Assembly (NCBI RefSeq): GCF_900167945.1
Contig: NZ_FUZA01000003.1
Coordinates: 1-64,000, forward strand
Direction: 5' to 3'
From: Dyadobacter psychrophilus
GTDB taxonomy: Bacteria; Bacteroidota; Bacteroidia; Cytophagales; Spirosomataceae
Length of the DNA: 64,000 nucleotides
A program made the position numbers and the translations under genes. Below the pieces are notes generated by a model, which saw only the letters and a list, made by a program, of their open reading frames with translations, was not told the origin of the DNA and did not search any database. Every line of letters starts with the position of its first letter. Position 1 is the first letter of the stretch. Below are positions 45,101-54,909 of the stretch, one piece after another.

Positions 45101-45131
45101 CTGAAAAAGTAACTTCAAATTTGTAGCTTTG
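45101..45131 (+). promoter_or_regulatory. Candidate mutA promoter
   Basis: CTG (45101-45103), a 20-bp spacer and TAGCTTTG (45124-45131) fit the Bacteroidota pattern. It implies a 5' leader of roughly 35-40 bases before the mutA ATG at 45175. It has the same -33 variant (CTG) as the dnaA promoter. Confidence 0.6.
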
Positions 45132-45174
45132 TTTACCAGCAAAAAATGCTCACTTCCAACTTATCCCGTTCAAA

Positions 45175-46563
45175 ATGTCTGCCCGTTTATTTTCAGATTT
45201 CAGCCCTTCCGGTAAAGATGCCTGGGAAAAACAGGCTGAAAAAGAGTTGAAAGGAAGGCTCAAAACCTTATCTGACTGGACAATTGGAGCCGATTTGCAT
45301 TTAGCTCCGTATCTGACGAATTCCGAAATCGATCCCGAAAAAATGGCAGCGATGCAGGCTTGTCAGAAAAAGTCACCTGGCTGGCAAAACGTTCCGGTGG
45401 TAAAGTTCTCGGAACCGCGGAAGACAAATGTCGGCATGAAGCATGCATTGGAAAACGGGGCTGATGCGATTCTTCTGGACTTGGGAAGTGCTGATGTCGC
45501 ACATTGCGAATTCCCCAAATTACTACACGGAATCCGGTTAAGTGACACGGCAATTTACTTTCAAACGGCCGAAAATACTGCGGATGTTTTCAAGGAAATA
45601 TCCAAAAATGCAGGTTACTATCTCAAAGGCGGCATTGCATCCGACCCGATCGCCGAGTGGATGCGCACTGGAAAACATTTCATTGATAACATTAACGCTA
45701 TTGTTTCTGTATTAGACCAAACCCGCAATATGCGCGAGTTTCGCGTTTATATGGTTGATGGTCAACTGTTTCATAACAATGGCGCCTCGCCTGTTCAGGA
45801 ATTAGCCATGATGATCTCTGGGATTGTTAATTATGTCGATCTGCTTACGGATAAAGAAATTTCTCCATTGACCGCCTTTAACCGGACAATGTTTTCCCTT
45901 TCGGTCGGTCCCGAATTTTTTGCGGAGATCGCGAAATTGAGGGCATTTCGCTTTTTATTAAGCAAAATTTCAGACGCATATCAATTGCCTCGGGCACTAT
46001 GTAAGCCTTTTTTACAAGTGCAGACTTCTTCATTTTATAATGCGAATGTGGCTCCTAACACAAACATGATCCGCGGATCGTCCGAAGCTATGAGCGCGGT
46101 GATGGGCGGTTGCAACGCGTTAACCGTGAGGCCTTTCGATCATCCGTTTAGGGAACCAAATGACTTTTCTGAGCGCATTGCCCGCAATGTGTCATCCATT
46201 CTGGCCCATGAAAGCGCGTTAGCGTATGTTGCAGATCCGGCAGCAGGCTCGTATACGCTCGAAAAAATGTCGTTGGATATGGCGGATAAAGCGTGGGAAT
46301 TGTTTTTGGACATGGAAGCAAAGGGCGGTTTTATCAAATGTTTTGAAACGGGTTTTATTCAAAACGCATTGAAGGCATCACTTGCTCAAAAAGCCAAAGA
46401 CTTGGGTGAAGACAAGGTTATGATAGGCGTTAACAAGTTCATCGAGGATGCTGATTCCAGCTTTTTCGATGAAAAAGATCTTCATTCCAGTTCGTACAAT
46501 TTAGCGGACAAAAACCTGTCGCAATGCTTTAAGGCATCCACACTAACAGCTAGTAAGCCATGA
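45175..46563 (+). CDS. mutA: Methylmalonyl-CoA mutase small (beta) subunit
   Basis: 462 residues of the non-catalytic mutase subunit: [20 protein letters not shown] at the start, then a TIM-barrel with [20 protein letters not shown] and a C-terminal GYTLEKM-like [19 protein letters not shown]. It lacks the C-terminal cobalamin-like domain found in longer small subunits, which appears usual in this group. It supports the catalytic large subunit interconverting succinyl-CoA and methylmalonyl-CoA. Its stop overlaps the mutB start by 4 bp (ATGA), implying coupled translation. Confidence 0.95.
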   Translation: MSARLFSDFSPSGKDAWEKQAEKELKGRLKTLSDWTIGADLHLAPYLTNSEIDPEKMAAMQACQKKSPGWQNVPVVKFSEPRKTNVGMKHALENGADAILLDLGSADVAHCEFPKLLHGIRLSDTAIYFQTAENTADVFKEISKNAGYYLKGGIASDPIAEWMRTGKHFIDNINAIVSVLDQTRNMREFRVYMVDGQLFHNNGASPVQELAMMISGIVNYVDLLTDKEISPLTAFNRTMFSLSVGPEFFAEIAKLRAFRFLLSKISDAYQLPRALCKPFLQVQTSSFYNANVAPNTNMIRGSSEAMSAVMGGCNALTVRPFDHPFREPNDFSERIARNVSSILAHESALAYVADPAAGSYTLEKMSLDMADKAWELFLDMEAKGGFIKCFETGFIQNALKASLAQKAKDLGEDKVMIGVNKFIEDADSSFFDEKDLHSSSYNLADKNLSQCFKASTLTASKP

Positions 46564-48704
46564 AACCGGATTTTAAGAACATTACGGCAGTAAAAACCGG
46601 CGATGCTTCACAGGAAGAAGAGAAAGCCGGCAAAGTGGCGTTTACCTCCGAGGGGATTAAACTGAAACCATTTTATAAGCCGAATGACCTCGAAGGAGCT
46701 GAACATCTGGAATTCGGCGCGGGCATTCCTCCTTTCCTGCGCGGGCCTTATGCCAGCATGTATCTGGAAAGGCCCTGGACTATCCGCCAATATGCTGGTT
46801 TTTCGACGGCTGGTGATTCCAACGCGTTTTATAAACGAAACCTCGCGGCTGGCCAGAAAGGGCTTTCTGTCGCATTTGATCTAGCCACACATCGTGGATA
46901 TGACTCCGATCACCCTCGTGTAACCGGCGATGTTGGGAAAGCCGGTGTTGCAATTGACTCAGTGGAAGACATGAAGATGCTTTTTGACCAAATTCCTTTG
47001 GATCAAATGTCTGTTTCCATGACTATGAATGGCGCGGTGATTCCCATTATGGCATTTTTCGTCGTGGCTGCCGAAGAACAAGGCATATCACCCGAAATGC
47101 TCTCCGGAACAATCCAGAATGACATTTTGAAGGAATTCATGGTGCGGAACACCTATATATACCCGCCCGCGGCTTCCATGCGCATTGTAGGCGATATTTT
47201 TGCATACACCTCACGTTTCATGCCCAGGTTTAACTCCATCAGCATTAGCGGCTATCACATGCATGAGGCAGGCGCACCGGCACAGATTGAGCTCGCTTAC
47301 ACGCTCGCGGACGGACTTGAATACATTCGCACAGGTTTAGAAGCGGGCATCGGAATTGATGACTTTGCGCCCAGGCTTTCTTTTTTCTGGGGCATCGGGA
47401 TGAACCATTTTATGGAAATCGCCAAAATGCGGGCCGGAAGATTGCTTTGGTCGAAAATTGTGAATCAATTCAATCCTAAGAATGAGAAATCATTAGCATT
47501 AAGGACACATTGCCAAACGAGCGGTTATAGTCTCACAGAACAGGATCCTTATAATAATGTCGCCCGCACGACCATCGAAGCCATGGCTGCTGTAATGGGG
47601 CATACCCAGTCGCTTCATACCAACTCGCTTGACGAGGCCATGGCGCTCCCAACAGACTTTTCCGCCCGCATTGCCCGAAATACGCAGCTTTTCATTCAAT
47701 ATGAAACTGATCTCTGCAAGGCGGTTGATCCGTGGGGTGGTTCCTATTATGTGGAATATCTAACAAAAGAGCTCACAGAAAAAGCCTGGCAACTCATCGA
47801 GGAAGTGGAAAAGCTTGGTGGCATGACCAAGGCCATTGAAACCGGGCTCCCTAAGATGCGCATTGAAGAAGCCGCTGCGAAAAAGCAGGCGCGCATTGAT
47901 TCGGGAAAAGACATTATTGTGGGTGTTAATAAATTCAAAACGGACAGCAAAGACACATTTGATATTCTCCAAATTGATAATGAGGCAGTTCGCTTATCGC
48001 AGATCGCATCTTTGGAAAAAATAAGGAGGGAACGCGATTCCATTGCAGTTACAAATGCACTGAACAACATTACAGCCGCTTGCCAGCAAAAAGGCGGCAA
48101 GGATATGACTGCCAATTTGCTGGCGCTGGCCATTGAGGCAGCACGTAAAAGAGCTACATTAGGAGAAATTTCGGATGCGATGGAAAAGGAATTCGGACGT
48201 TATAAATCTACCATTCGTTCTGTTTCAGGGGTTTATCAGGCAGAAGCTTCTGATGACGAAAATTTTCGTACAGCATTGGAGCTGTCGGACCGGTTTGCGG
48301 AAATGGAAGGCAGAAGGGCGAGAATACTGGTTGCTAAAATGGGCCAGGACGGACATGATCGTGGCGCGAAAGTAATTGCAACCAGTTTCGCGGACCTTGG
48401 TTTCGATGTGGACATTGGTCCGCTTTTTCAAACGCCGCAGGAAGTTGCGCGTCAAGCTGCCGAGAATGATGTGCACGTTATTGGTGCGTCCAGTCTTGCG
48501 GCAGGGCACAAAACGCTCATTCCTGAACTCATAGCGGAGTTGAAAAACATCGGTCGGGCTGATATTATGGTGATTGCCGGGGGTGTTATTCCTGCCCAGG
48601 ATTACGAGTTTCTTTACAATGCTGGTGTAAAAGGAATTTTTGGCCCGGGAACCATTATTTCCATCGCCGCCCAAAAGATTTTGAAAGAACTAATGCAGCC
48701 GTAA
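46560..48704 (+). CDS. mutB: Methylmalonyl-CoA mutase large (alpha) subunit
   Basis: 714 residues. The barrel domain has [20 protein letters not shown] and [20 protein letters not shown]; the C-terminal B12-binding domain has [20 protein letters not shown], with His599 of DxHxxG as the cobalt ligand, then [16 protein letters not shown] and [15 protein letters not shown]. It catalyses the coenzyme-B12 radical rearrangement between methylmalonyl-CoA and succinyl-CoA in propionate and branched-chain metabolism. It is full length. Only 8 bp separate its stop from the stop of the convergent ketosynthase gene. Confidence 0.97.
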   Translation: MKPDFKNITAVKTGDASQEEEKAGKVAFTSEGIKLKPFYKPNDLEGAEHLEFGAGIPPFLRGPYASMYLERPWTIRQYAGFSTAGDSNAFYKRNLAAGQKGLSVAFDLATHRGYDSDHPRVTGDVGKAGVAIDSVEDMKMLFDQIPLDQMSVSMTMNGAVIPIMAFFVVAAEEQGISPEMLSGTIQNDILKEFMVRNTYIYPPAASMRIVGDIFAYTSRFMPRFNSISISGYHMHEAGAPAQIELAYTLADGLEYIRTGLEAGIGIDDFAPRLSFFWGIGMNHFMEIAKMRAGRLLWSKIVNQFNPKNEKSLALRTHCQTSGYSLTEQDPYNNVARTTIEAMAAVMGHTQSLHTNSLDEAMALPTDFSARIARNTQLFIQYETDLCKAVDPWGGSYYVEYLTKELTEKAWQLIEEVEKLGGMTKAIETGLPKMRIEEAAAKKQARIDSGKDIIVGVNKFKTDSKDTFDILQIDNEAVRLSQIASLEKIRRERDSIAVTNALNNITAACQQKGGKDMTANLLALAIEAARKRATLGEISDAMEKEFGRYKSTIRSVSGVYQAEASDDENFRTALELSDRFAEMEGRRARILVAKMGQDGHDRGAKVIATSFADLGFDVDIGPLFQTPQEVARQAAENDVHVIGASSLAAGHKTLIPELIAELKNIGRADIMVIAGGVIPAQDYEFLYNAGVKGIFGPGTIISIAAQKILKELMQP

Positions 48705-48712
48705 GCCGGGCC

Positions 48713-49909
48713 TTACTTGATACGCCCAAAAACCAGGGAAGTGCAGTTTCCGCCAAAGCCGAAAGAATTGGAAAGCGCGTAATTCAATTTTTTGTCAGAA
48801 ACAAGTGCAGCAACAGGCCGTGCGCTATGCGTGCTCATCGGCGTTTCTACATGTAAACTGGCAAAGATCTCATCGTGGACAATACTCAAAATACTGAAAA
48901 TTGCCTCCACCGCTCCCGCAGCGCCCAACGTATGACCCGTATAAGATTTTGTAGAATTAAAAGGCGGTATTTTATAAAATAACCGGCTCATCCCGAACAG
49001 CTCAACCTCATCATTATTAGGCGTGCCGGTTCCGTGTGCATTAATATAATCAATGCGATCGAAGCTGATGCCTGATGATTCAACGGCTTCCCGCATGGAA
49101 CGAATTGCCCCTGTTGCCTCGTCCGACATAGCAGACGGGTGATGTGCATCATTTGCATTACCATAACCTGCCACTTCTGCGTAGACCTTTTTTTCACCAA
49201 CAACGTCTTCCGCTTCCAGCACGAGATAGGCAGCCGCTTCGCCAAGATTGAGGCCATCGCGGTTTTCATCAAAAGGCTTGCAAGCTTTGGAAGAGAGAAT
49301 TTTTAGCGAATTAAAACCATTAACCGTGTATTTGGCTAAACTGTCAACGCCACCCACAATCACGCGTTTGGCCCTTCCCGACCTGATAAGCCGGGCGCCC
49401 ATTAAAATGGCATTGGCAGAAGAAGAACAAGCGGTGTTAATGGTGTCAGAAAAACCCCTGATCTTATAATTTTCCAGCAATTTAATTGTGTGGGCAGCGC
49501 AACTGTAAGCTTCCAGATATTCCGAGCCGCTCGTTTTCAGATTAGCGTCCTCGTAGAGTTGATCTGTGAGGCACATTCCACCCACGGTTGTTGCGGAAAT
49601 TAATGCCGTGTCGAATGAAGAAATTTGTTCCTGTGAGAGCTTTGCATCTTCGATCGCTTCGGCAAATGCTTTGCTGGCAAGCAGATCGGTTCGGGTATAA
49701 CCCCTGCTGTCTTGTAAATTCAACAAAGCTATCAAGCGCTCGTTGCTGCATTCACATTCACCAAAAGGCAATAACGCAGCATAACGCGACTCAAAATGGG
49801 TAGCATTTGAAATGCCTGTTTTTCCCTGTCGCAAACTGGCGTGATTTTCCGAAAGATTTTCACCAATGGCAGAAATTATGCCCATTCCGGTCACCAGCAC
49901 CCGTCTCAT
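48713..49909 (-). CDS. Beta-ketoacyl-ACP synthase (FabF-like)
   Basis: 398 residues of a type II ketosynthase. Catalytic residues are Cys161 (DTINTACSSSANAI), His in YINAHGTGTPNNDEVE, and His in SYTGHTLGAAGAVEA; the Lys is in the usual position after the active-site loop. It condenses an acyl-enzyme with malonyl-ACP in chain elongation. It is the last gene of the cluster operon, 2 bp after the ACP gene, so it probably uses that dedicated ACP. Elongation of the pigment acyl chains fits better than housekeeping fatty-acid synthesis. Confidence 0.93.
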   Translation of the reverse strand: MRRVLVTGMGIISAIGENLSENHASLRQGKTGISNATHFESRYAALLPFGECECSNERLIALLNLQDSRGYTRTDLLASKAFAEAIEDAKLSQEQISSFDTALISATTVGGMCLTDQLYEDANLKTSGSEYLEAYSCAAHTIKLLENYKIRGFSDTINTACSSSANAILMGARLIRSGRAKRVIVGGVDSLAKYTVNGFNSLKILSSKACKPFDENRDGLNLGEAAAYLVLEAEDVVGEKKVYAEVAGYGNANDAHHPSAMSDEATGAIRSMREAVESSGISFDRIDYINAHGTGTPNNDEVELFGMSRLFYKIPPFNSTKSYTGHTLGAAGAVEAIFSILSIVHDEIFASLHVETPMSTHSARPVAALVSDKKLNYALSNSFGFGGNCTSLVFGRIK

Positions 49910-49911
49910 TT

Positions 49912-50178
49912 TCAGGCCGTTTTTGTATTTGCCAAAATATATTCAGCCATATGGTTCACATCGACGAGGATTTTCCGTCCTTCGGCCGGATTGGTTATTT
50001 TAATACCATATTCTCTCTCGAGAAGCACGACCAGCTCCAGCGAATCGATCGAATCCAATCCCAGGTCACCGCCAAAAAGCGGTTCGTCATCCTTAATATC
50101 TTGTGGATTAATGTCTAACAAATTCAAATACTGGACTATCTGACCTTTGATAATGGGTTTTAAGCTTTCTATGTCCAT
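49912..50178 (-). CDS. Acyl carrier protein
   Basis: 88 residues. The phosphopantetheine site is Ser43 in GGDLGLDSIDSLELVV; the rest is a four-helix ACP (LKPIIKGQIVQYLNLLDINP, then ILVDVNHMAEYILANTK). It carries growing acyl chains and needs activation by a phosphopantetheinyl transferase, a candidate for which is divergent at the other end of the cluster. It differs from housekeeping AcpP by its LLDINPQDIKDDEPLF front. A gap of 98 bp precedes the ABC permease gene; a promoter there is possible. Confidence 0.95.
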   Translation of the reverse strand: MDIESLKPIIKGQIVQYLNLLDINPQDIKDDEPLFGGDLGLDSIDSLELVVLLEREYGIKITNPAEGRKILVDVNHMAEYILANTKTA

Positions 50179-50276
50179 AATTACTGGTGATCGCCTGTGA
50201 TCTGGCTTATTTACTTTTATAATTGAGGTGCCAGAAGCATTAAGCCGGAAGGTTTAATATTTTTCTGAATTCAAAC

Positions 50277-51554
50277 TTAAATAATTCTTTCCATCCTTAG
50301 CTTAAAATATGTACCAAGTTGACAAATCAGGATAAATATCCCCAGGAAAGCGAAGACATTTTTCAGTTCCTGCCAGCTGCCGCCTTTGAGAAAAAGAATG
50401 TAGAAACCTTCCAGGCACCAATGCAATGGCGAAAAGTTGCTGACAAACTGCATAAAGCCAGGCATAACAAACGTCGGCACCAGGATCCCGCCAATCGCGC
50501 CAAAAATAATGATTGAAATAGCACCAAAACCATTGGCTTGCTGCTCCGTGCGGGCATAAGCGCCGATCATTAAAGCGTAACTTACGGCCGCCATACTGCT
50601 GATCAGGATCACGCACCCGAATGCGAAAAGATTCGAAGGGATTGTCAGTTTGGGCAACCCTAGTTCCGGCAGGATCCAGATGCCCATTGAGAAAGTGAGC
50701 GCCACCTGAAAAACCGCAACAATGACGTAAATCGCCATTTTACTAAACATTACGAGCATAAATGTCGTCGGCATGGTTTTCAGACGAAGAAAACTGCCAT
50801 TGACGCGCTCCTTCACAATGTTGCTTCCCAATGACACAACCATGAAAAACATGGCGAAAATGGTCCAGGCGGGCACATTATGCTGTGTAGAGTTAGGAAT
50901 AGCGGTGGAATTATTATTACTGGCCACGATCTGGTTGATCTTCACGCGGTTCGAGATCATTTTATCTTTTAGTTTTTCAGATTGTCCGCCGAGATCCATC
51001 GTGGCGTACATTCTGTCGATCATCAGCGAATTCTCGATCACGCTCATGTAGGACTGGATAATGCCCATGACCGAATAACTGTAATTTTCCTGCAACACCG
51101 GATCATTATAAAAAGAGAGCGTGGGCATGGACACCTTTCTTGTGCTGACGGAATCACGTTCCAGCCCCAGGTCATCGATGAGAATGTTGCTGACATCGCT
51201 CGCATTGCTTTCCAAGCCTGCGGAAAATGTTTGGGGAATGTAAAGGCCGATTAACTTACCGCGCGATAGTAATTCCGATTTGAGTGATTTTTCGGGAACA
51301 GCGTCTTGCGAATCAATTTTGAAAAGCCCCGATTTGGTCAGCAGCGCAACAAGCTTCTCGCCTTCCTCGCCTGCGTCGTGATTGACAACTAACAATGGGA
51401 TCTGATTTTCATTGACCATTTTATAGGCGCTATCCTGAATGATCGTAATGATAAAAACGAGCAAAAGCGGCATCAGAAACATCAAAGCCAAGCCCACCTT
51501 ATCATTAATAAGGAGCAAATATTCTTTGCGTAATGATGAAAAAATCTTGAACAT
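50277..51554 (-). CDS. ABC-2-type transporter permease
   Basis: 425 residues. One TM helix near the N-terminus (LALMFLMPLLLVFIITIIQD) is followed by a large periplasmic loop of about 200 residues, then five TM helices (PAWTIFAMFFMVVSLGSNIV, KMAIYVIVAVFQVALTFSMG, FAFGCVILISSMAAVSYALM and two more). This is the layout of ABC-2 lipid or drug exporters (DrrB/YhhJ type). The ATPase gene lies 1 bp upstream in the same operon. It probably exports the pigment, a precursor or a lipid carrier across the inner membrane. Confidence 0.93.
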   Translation of the reverse strand: MFKIFSSLRKEYLLLINDKVGLALMFLMPLLLVFIITIIQDSAYKMVNENQIPLLVVNHDAGEEGEKLVALLTKSGLFKIDSQDAVPEKSLKSELLSRGKLIGLYIPQTFSAGLESNASDVSNILIDDLGLERDSVSTRKVSMPTLSFYNDPVLQENYSYSVMGIIQSYMSVIENSLMIDRMYATMDLGGQSEKLKDKMISNRVKINQIVASNNNSTAIPNSTQHNVPAWTIFAMFFMVVSLGSNIVKERVNGSFLRLKTMPTTFMLVMFSKMAIYVIVAVFQVALTFSMGIWILPELGLPKLTIPSNLFAFGCVILISSMAAVSYALMIGAYARTEQQANGFGAISIIIFGAIGGILVPTFVMPGFMQFVSNFSPLHWCLEGFYILFLKGGSWQELKNVFAFLGIFILICQLGTYFKLRMERII

Positions 51555-51555
51555 A

Positions 51556-52326
51556 TTAATCTCTATACTCCTCCCCTGTCAGTTTGATAAATAACGATTG
51601 CAGATTAGAAACCTCGTGCTCGTTTCTCAGGGCAGTAAGATCACCCTTTGCAATAACCCTACCATGATCAATGAGCGCAATGTGTTTGCAGAATTCTTCT
51701 GCTTCTGACATGTGGTGGGAAGTGTAGATAATGGTTGTGCCGGTGCTATTAATTTCGCGTAAATAACGGATAATGGCGTTGCGGCTCTGCACATCGACCC
51801 CAACAGTCGGCTCGTCGAGAAACAAGATGTCCGGTTCGTGGATAATGCCAATGGCGAGGTTCACCCTCCGCTTCATCCCGCCCGAAAATGATCCGACTTT
51901 TTTATCCGCAAACTTGCTAAGTCCTAATATTTCCAGCAAATGCTCGCGCCGTGTTTCAAGATCAATTTTAGCCAGATTATACATGGCTCCAAAATAATCG
52001 AGGTTCTGACGCGGCGTGAGTTCCTGATAAAAAGCATATTCCTGGGGCACAAAGCCAATGCGGCTTTTACGTTCCTGCCCGGAAACAGGTTGATTTTCGT
52101 GGTAAAAGTTGATCGTCCCGGAAGATTGTGGGATAATGCCGCAAAGAATAGAGATCAATGTCGTTTTTCCCGCTCCATTGGGCCCTAGCAGCCCGAAGAT
52201 GTCAGACATTGCAATGTTCAGGGAGACGTCGGTGAGGCTGTTTTCCTGCGCAGATTTGTATTTTTTAGAAACATTTTGGATTTCAATGCAAACCGGTCCG
52301 GTCATATTATCGTGCTCAATTACCAA
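51556..52326 (-). CDS. ABC-2-type transporter ATP-binding protein
   Basis: 256 residues from ATG 52326; MTGPV at 52305 is the other candidate start. Walker A LLGPNGAGKTTLISIL, signature SFSGGMKRRVNLAIG, Walker B ILFLDEPTVGVD, and the H-loop in IIYTSHHMSEAEE are all intact. It energises the permease 1 bp downstream. With the longer start it overlaps the BtrH-like gene upstream by 11 bp; the second start removes the overlap. The DrrA-like character suits export of a hydrophobic product. Confidence 0.95.
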   Translation of the reverse strand: MVIEHDNMTGPVCIEIQNVSKKYKSAQENSLTDVSLNIAMSDIFGLLGPNGAGKTTLISILCGIIPQSSGTINFYHENQPVSGQERKSRIGFVPQEYAFYQELTPRQNLDYFGAMYNLAKIDLETRREHLLEILGLSKFADKKVGSFSGGMKRRVNLAIGIIHEPDILFLDEPTVGVDVQSRNAIIRYLREINSTGTTIIYTSHHMSEAEEFCKHIALIDHGRVIAKGDLTALRNEHEVSNLQSLFIKLTGEEYRD

Positions 52327-53347
52327 GATTCAGCCGTGACAGCTTTTGAAACGCTTCTTTTTCTACGGCTCTGATGTCTATCAGCATATCAGCAATTTCA
52401 TCAAAATCCTTCTGCTCGGTAAGGCGACCTTTGTAAACACCCGCCATTTTTATTGCGCTTGCACGCCACATATCGCCTGCCTTTGTGAAGTCCTCTGAAA
52501 TAACAGACAACCGCTCATCCTGCATGTAAGCCGACGCTTCTTCCAGAAAAGCGCCATACAGGAAACGAAAACCGCCTCCTCCTGTGCCTATTTCTTCCTG
52601 CATCCGCACAATCTGGCCCAAATAAAGACTTGCTTTTTTCAATCCCAATTTGTCGCGCCATTTACGAATGTGGCCGGCTGTGTGCCTGATGCCGTCTACA
52701 CCAGCGAAATTGCCTGGAATTTTGAGCATATCTCGGACATTTCGGCGGATTCCCTTTACAATTCCTTTACGGATCACATCATCTGTGACCGGTTTTACCC
52801 GCTCAGGAAAATAAATGTGTCCTTTTGGCGCCAGCGGGCCCTGTGCAAAACGCACGCGGCTCAAATCCGACTTTGACAATGTCGTAACGTCTTCCATCAC
52901 CGGATCGCTGATCAGGTAATTGCTATCTTCCTGTCCGAAAACGATCAGGTTATGTGCGTTGAAATGAAAACGATATTCTTTTGGAAAATAAGTCAAGTGA
53001 AAAACGCCCACCTGGCAGCCAACCGGCACGCCTTCCCGGACTTTATGATCTAAAAACGCTTCGGCTGCGGCAACATTAGAGAACTTTTTTCTGGTAACAT
53101 CCACACCCAGCGACTTGCAAGTCCGCTTGAAAATAGCGCCCGGCATCGTCCTAAATGAGATAGCCGGCCCATTATTTACTGTTAAAAAAGGAATTTGTAT
53201 ATAAAAAAGCCCCGAACCCATTCCGAAGGCAAGCGGTTCGGTCATGAAATCCATGCCGTGATAGCGCAATAATGCCGTAGTTACCCCATTCTCACAATGC
53301 GCCGTCTGAACATGGCGAAATTCATCCGTTTGGCTATCAATATTCAC
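52316..53347 (-). CDS. BtrH-like N-terminal domain protein, candidate acyltransferase
   Basis: 343 residues. The N-terminal half matches the BtrH_N fold: FRHVQTAHCENGVTTALLRY with candidate nucleophile Cys in HCENG, GMGSGLFYIQIPF, and FHFNAHNLIVFGQEDSNYLI with a His that could complete a papain-like Cys-His site. The C-terminal half (about 190-340) is helical and resembles DUF4872. In butirosin synthesis BtrH transfers an acyl group from a carrier protein to an aminoglycoside. Here it could transfer from the cluster ACP, for example in joining two halves of the pigment; this is inference. It is in mid-operon, 4 bp after the preceding gene. Confidence 0.8.
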   Translation of the reverse strand: MNIDSQTDEFRHVQTAHCENGVTTALLRYHGMDFMTEPLAFGMGSGLFYIQIPFLTVNNGPAISFRTMPGAIFKRTCKSLGVDVTRKKFSNVAAAEAFLDHKVREGVPVGCQVGVFHLTYFPKEYRFHFNAHNLIVFGQEDSNYLISDPVMEDVTTLSKSDLSRVRFAQGPLAPKGHIYFPERVKPVTDDVIRKGIVKGIRRNVRDMLKIPGNFAGVDGIRHTAGHIRKWRDKLGLKKASLYLGQIVRMQEEIGTGGGGFRFLYGAFLEEASAYMQDERLSVISEDFTKAGDMWRASAIKMAGVYKGRLTEQKDFDEIADMLIDIRAVEKEAFQKLSRLNLGN

Positions 53348-53351
53348 TGGA

Positions 53352-53750
53352 TCAACCTTTAAAATTTTTCAATTCGTGCAATGTAACGTCGAATGCGGCG
53401 GCATATTTCTCCAATTTGCGATCGCTTAATCCTTTAAAAACAGAAGGCTTTAAATGTCTTTTGATAAAAAAGGGAAAGAATCCGGTGTAACCCGAAAGGA
53501 CCGGCAGATCCATTAATCTGAGTTCCATAAAATAGTGGATCGGGCTTTTTTCTCCGCCTGCAACCGCTTTTCTGGCCTCTTCAATTCGCTCGTTCACATC
53601 ATCCCAGGCGCTGTCCAAAGCCTGCTTTTTTACCTCCCAACCTCTGCTCAAAGCAGTTTCGTACTTGCCCTCCGCATTTTTGACATAACACACTTCCCGC
53701 GTAAATTTGTCCAGTGCGCCGGGGTCTTGTGGAAGGTCTTCCTTTTTCAT
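53352..53750 (-). CDS. Unknown conserved protein in pigment cluster
   Basis: 132 residues, helical, without a signal peptide. Visible segments are the acidic-basic ARGWEVKKQ-like SRGWEVKKQALDSAWDDVNE, then KSPIHYFMELRLMDLPVLSG and a C-terminal RKLEKYAAAFDVTLHELKNF. The amphipathic LSGYTGFFPFFIKRHLKPSV could lie at a membrane surface. I recognise no enzyme motif. It lies between the DarB gene (14 bp) and the BtrH-like gene (4 bp), so a role in dialkylresorcinol formation or handling is likely by position only. Confidence 0.75.
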   Translation of the reverse strand: MKKEDLPQDPGALDKFTREVCYVKNAEGKYETALSRGWEVKKQALDSAWDDVNERIEEARKAVAGGEKSPIHYFMELRLMDLPVLSGYTGFFPFFIKRHLKPSVFKGLSDRKLEKYAAAFDVTLHELKNFKG

Positions 53751-53764
53751 AGGTCAAAGTTGGA

Positions 53765-54907
53765 TCAGCAAACGGTCAACATACAGAACATGTAAGAAAA
53801 GCGGGAGCTTTCGGGCACTGCCAGCAGGATTTTTTCACCCTTTTTCAGCGCGCCGCTGTAAAAAACTTCTTCCAGCATCATATAAATCGAAGCTGAGCCG
53901 ACATTACCCTTGGTAACCAGATTGGTATACCACTTCTCTTTTGAAATCGGCATACCATTCTCATTACAAAAATCTTCAATTTTGCCTTCAAAGAAATAGC
54001 TCGACAAGTGGGGCAGAAAATAGCTCACTTCGTCCATGCTGATTCCTTTTCTTACAAGTATATCTTTCAGCTTGGCAAAACCCAATTTAACAATTTTTTC
54101 TCCCAAAAGCTTCACATCCTGCTTGATACTGAACACAGAATGTTCCTGGACCTGCTCACTTTTAAAATCTTTATAACTTTTCAGGGAGCCATCTTCGAGC
54201 TTGTCCGCGCCCATATACATGCAGGCCTCCTGCTCATTAGCGTAGGAACAGCCCTCAATCCAGTCGATTTTCAATGAAATGCCCGATGTATTAGGCTCTG
54301 ATTCAACGAGAAACGCGCCTGCGCCATCGGAAAGCATCCATCTCAAAAAATCCTTTTCAAATGCCAGATATGGGTTTTTTTCCAGTTTTAAAAGTTGTTG
54401 CACCTCGTCCTCGAACTGATCCGACCGTAAAACGGGAGATAATCTTTCAGAAGCACAGGCAACGGCCTTTTGCTTTTCACCCAGCTTTACAGACATATAT
54501 GCATACTTGAACGCGTGCATGCCCGCGCAACAGACGCCGGAAGGAGAAACCACCTCAATAGACCCGGCATCTTTAAGATAACCGTGCACCATTGAACCAT
54601 GCGAAGGCATCAACTGATCCGGGCTTGAAGTGGCACAACTCAGCAAGTCCACGTCCTGTATTTCTGATGTATTTTTTTCAAAAAGCCTTGTCACTGCCAG
54701 CGCCGCCATCTCTGCATTGGTATGCGTGGCTGTTCCGTCTTTTTGCAGCGCATAGTATCTGCTTTTTATGCCGTTATTACGTAAAACAAGTGCTTTTGAT
54801 TTGGAAGGTTTCCCATTAATATACCCTAAATATGCTTCCATTTCATCGTTGGAAACGGGCTCATTCGGCAAAAACTTGGCAATTCTGGTAATATATGCGT
54901 CTGACAT
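53765..54907 (-). CDS. darB: DarB-type ketosynthase (KAS III-like) of dialkylresorcinol formation
   Basis: About 380 residues from ATG 54907 (MSDAYITRIAKFLPNEPVSN), 2 bp after the darA stop; an ATG at 54931 adds eight residues. It is FabH-like with Cys in SGVCCAGMHAFKYA (residue 126 or 127), His in YFLPHLSSYFFEGK and Asn in VTKGNVGSASIYMML. DarB-type enzymes condense two acyl units head-to-head into a cyclohexanedione that becomes the resorcinol ring. The identification relies on pairing with DarA and the cluster content. The enzyme is cytoplasmic. Confidence 0.88.
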   Translation of the reverse strand: MSDAYITRIAKFLPNEPVSNDEMEAYLGYINGKPSKSKALVLRNNGIKSRYYALQKDGTATHTNAEMAALAVTRLFEKNTSEIQDVDLLSCATSSPDQLMPSHGSMVHGYLKDAGSIEVVSPSGVCCAGMHAFKYAYMSVKLGEKQKAVACASERLSPVLRSDQFEDEVQQLLKLEKNPYLAFEKDFLRWMLSDGAGAFLVESEPNTSGISLKIDWIEGCSYANEQEACMYMGADKLEDGSLKSYKDFKSEQVQEHSVFSIKQDVKLLGEKIVKLGFAKLKDILVRKGISMDEVSYFLPHLSSYFFEGKIEDFCNENGMPISKEKWYTNLVTKGNVGSASIYMMLEEVFYSGALKKGEKILLAVPESSRFSYMFCMLTVC

Positions 54908-54909
54908 TA

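Noticed and set aside
44917..45174. Replication origin next to dnaA
   Set aside because: No cluster of TTATCCACA-type boxes on either strand; only one poor match (TTATCCCGT near 45161). The gap is explained by two divergent promoters.
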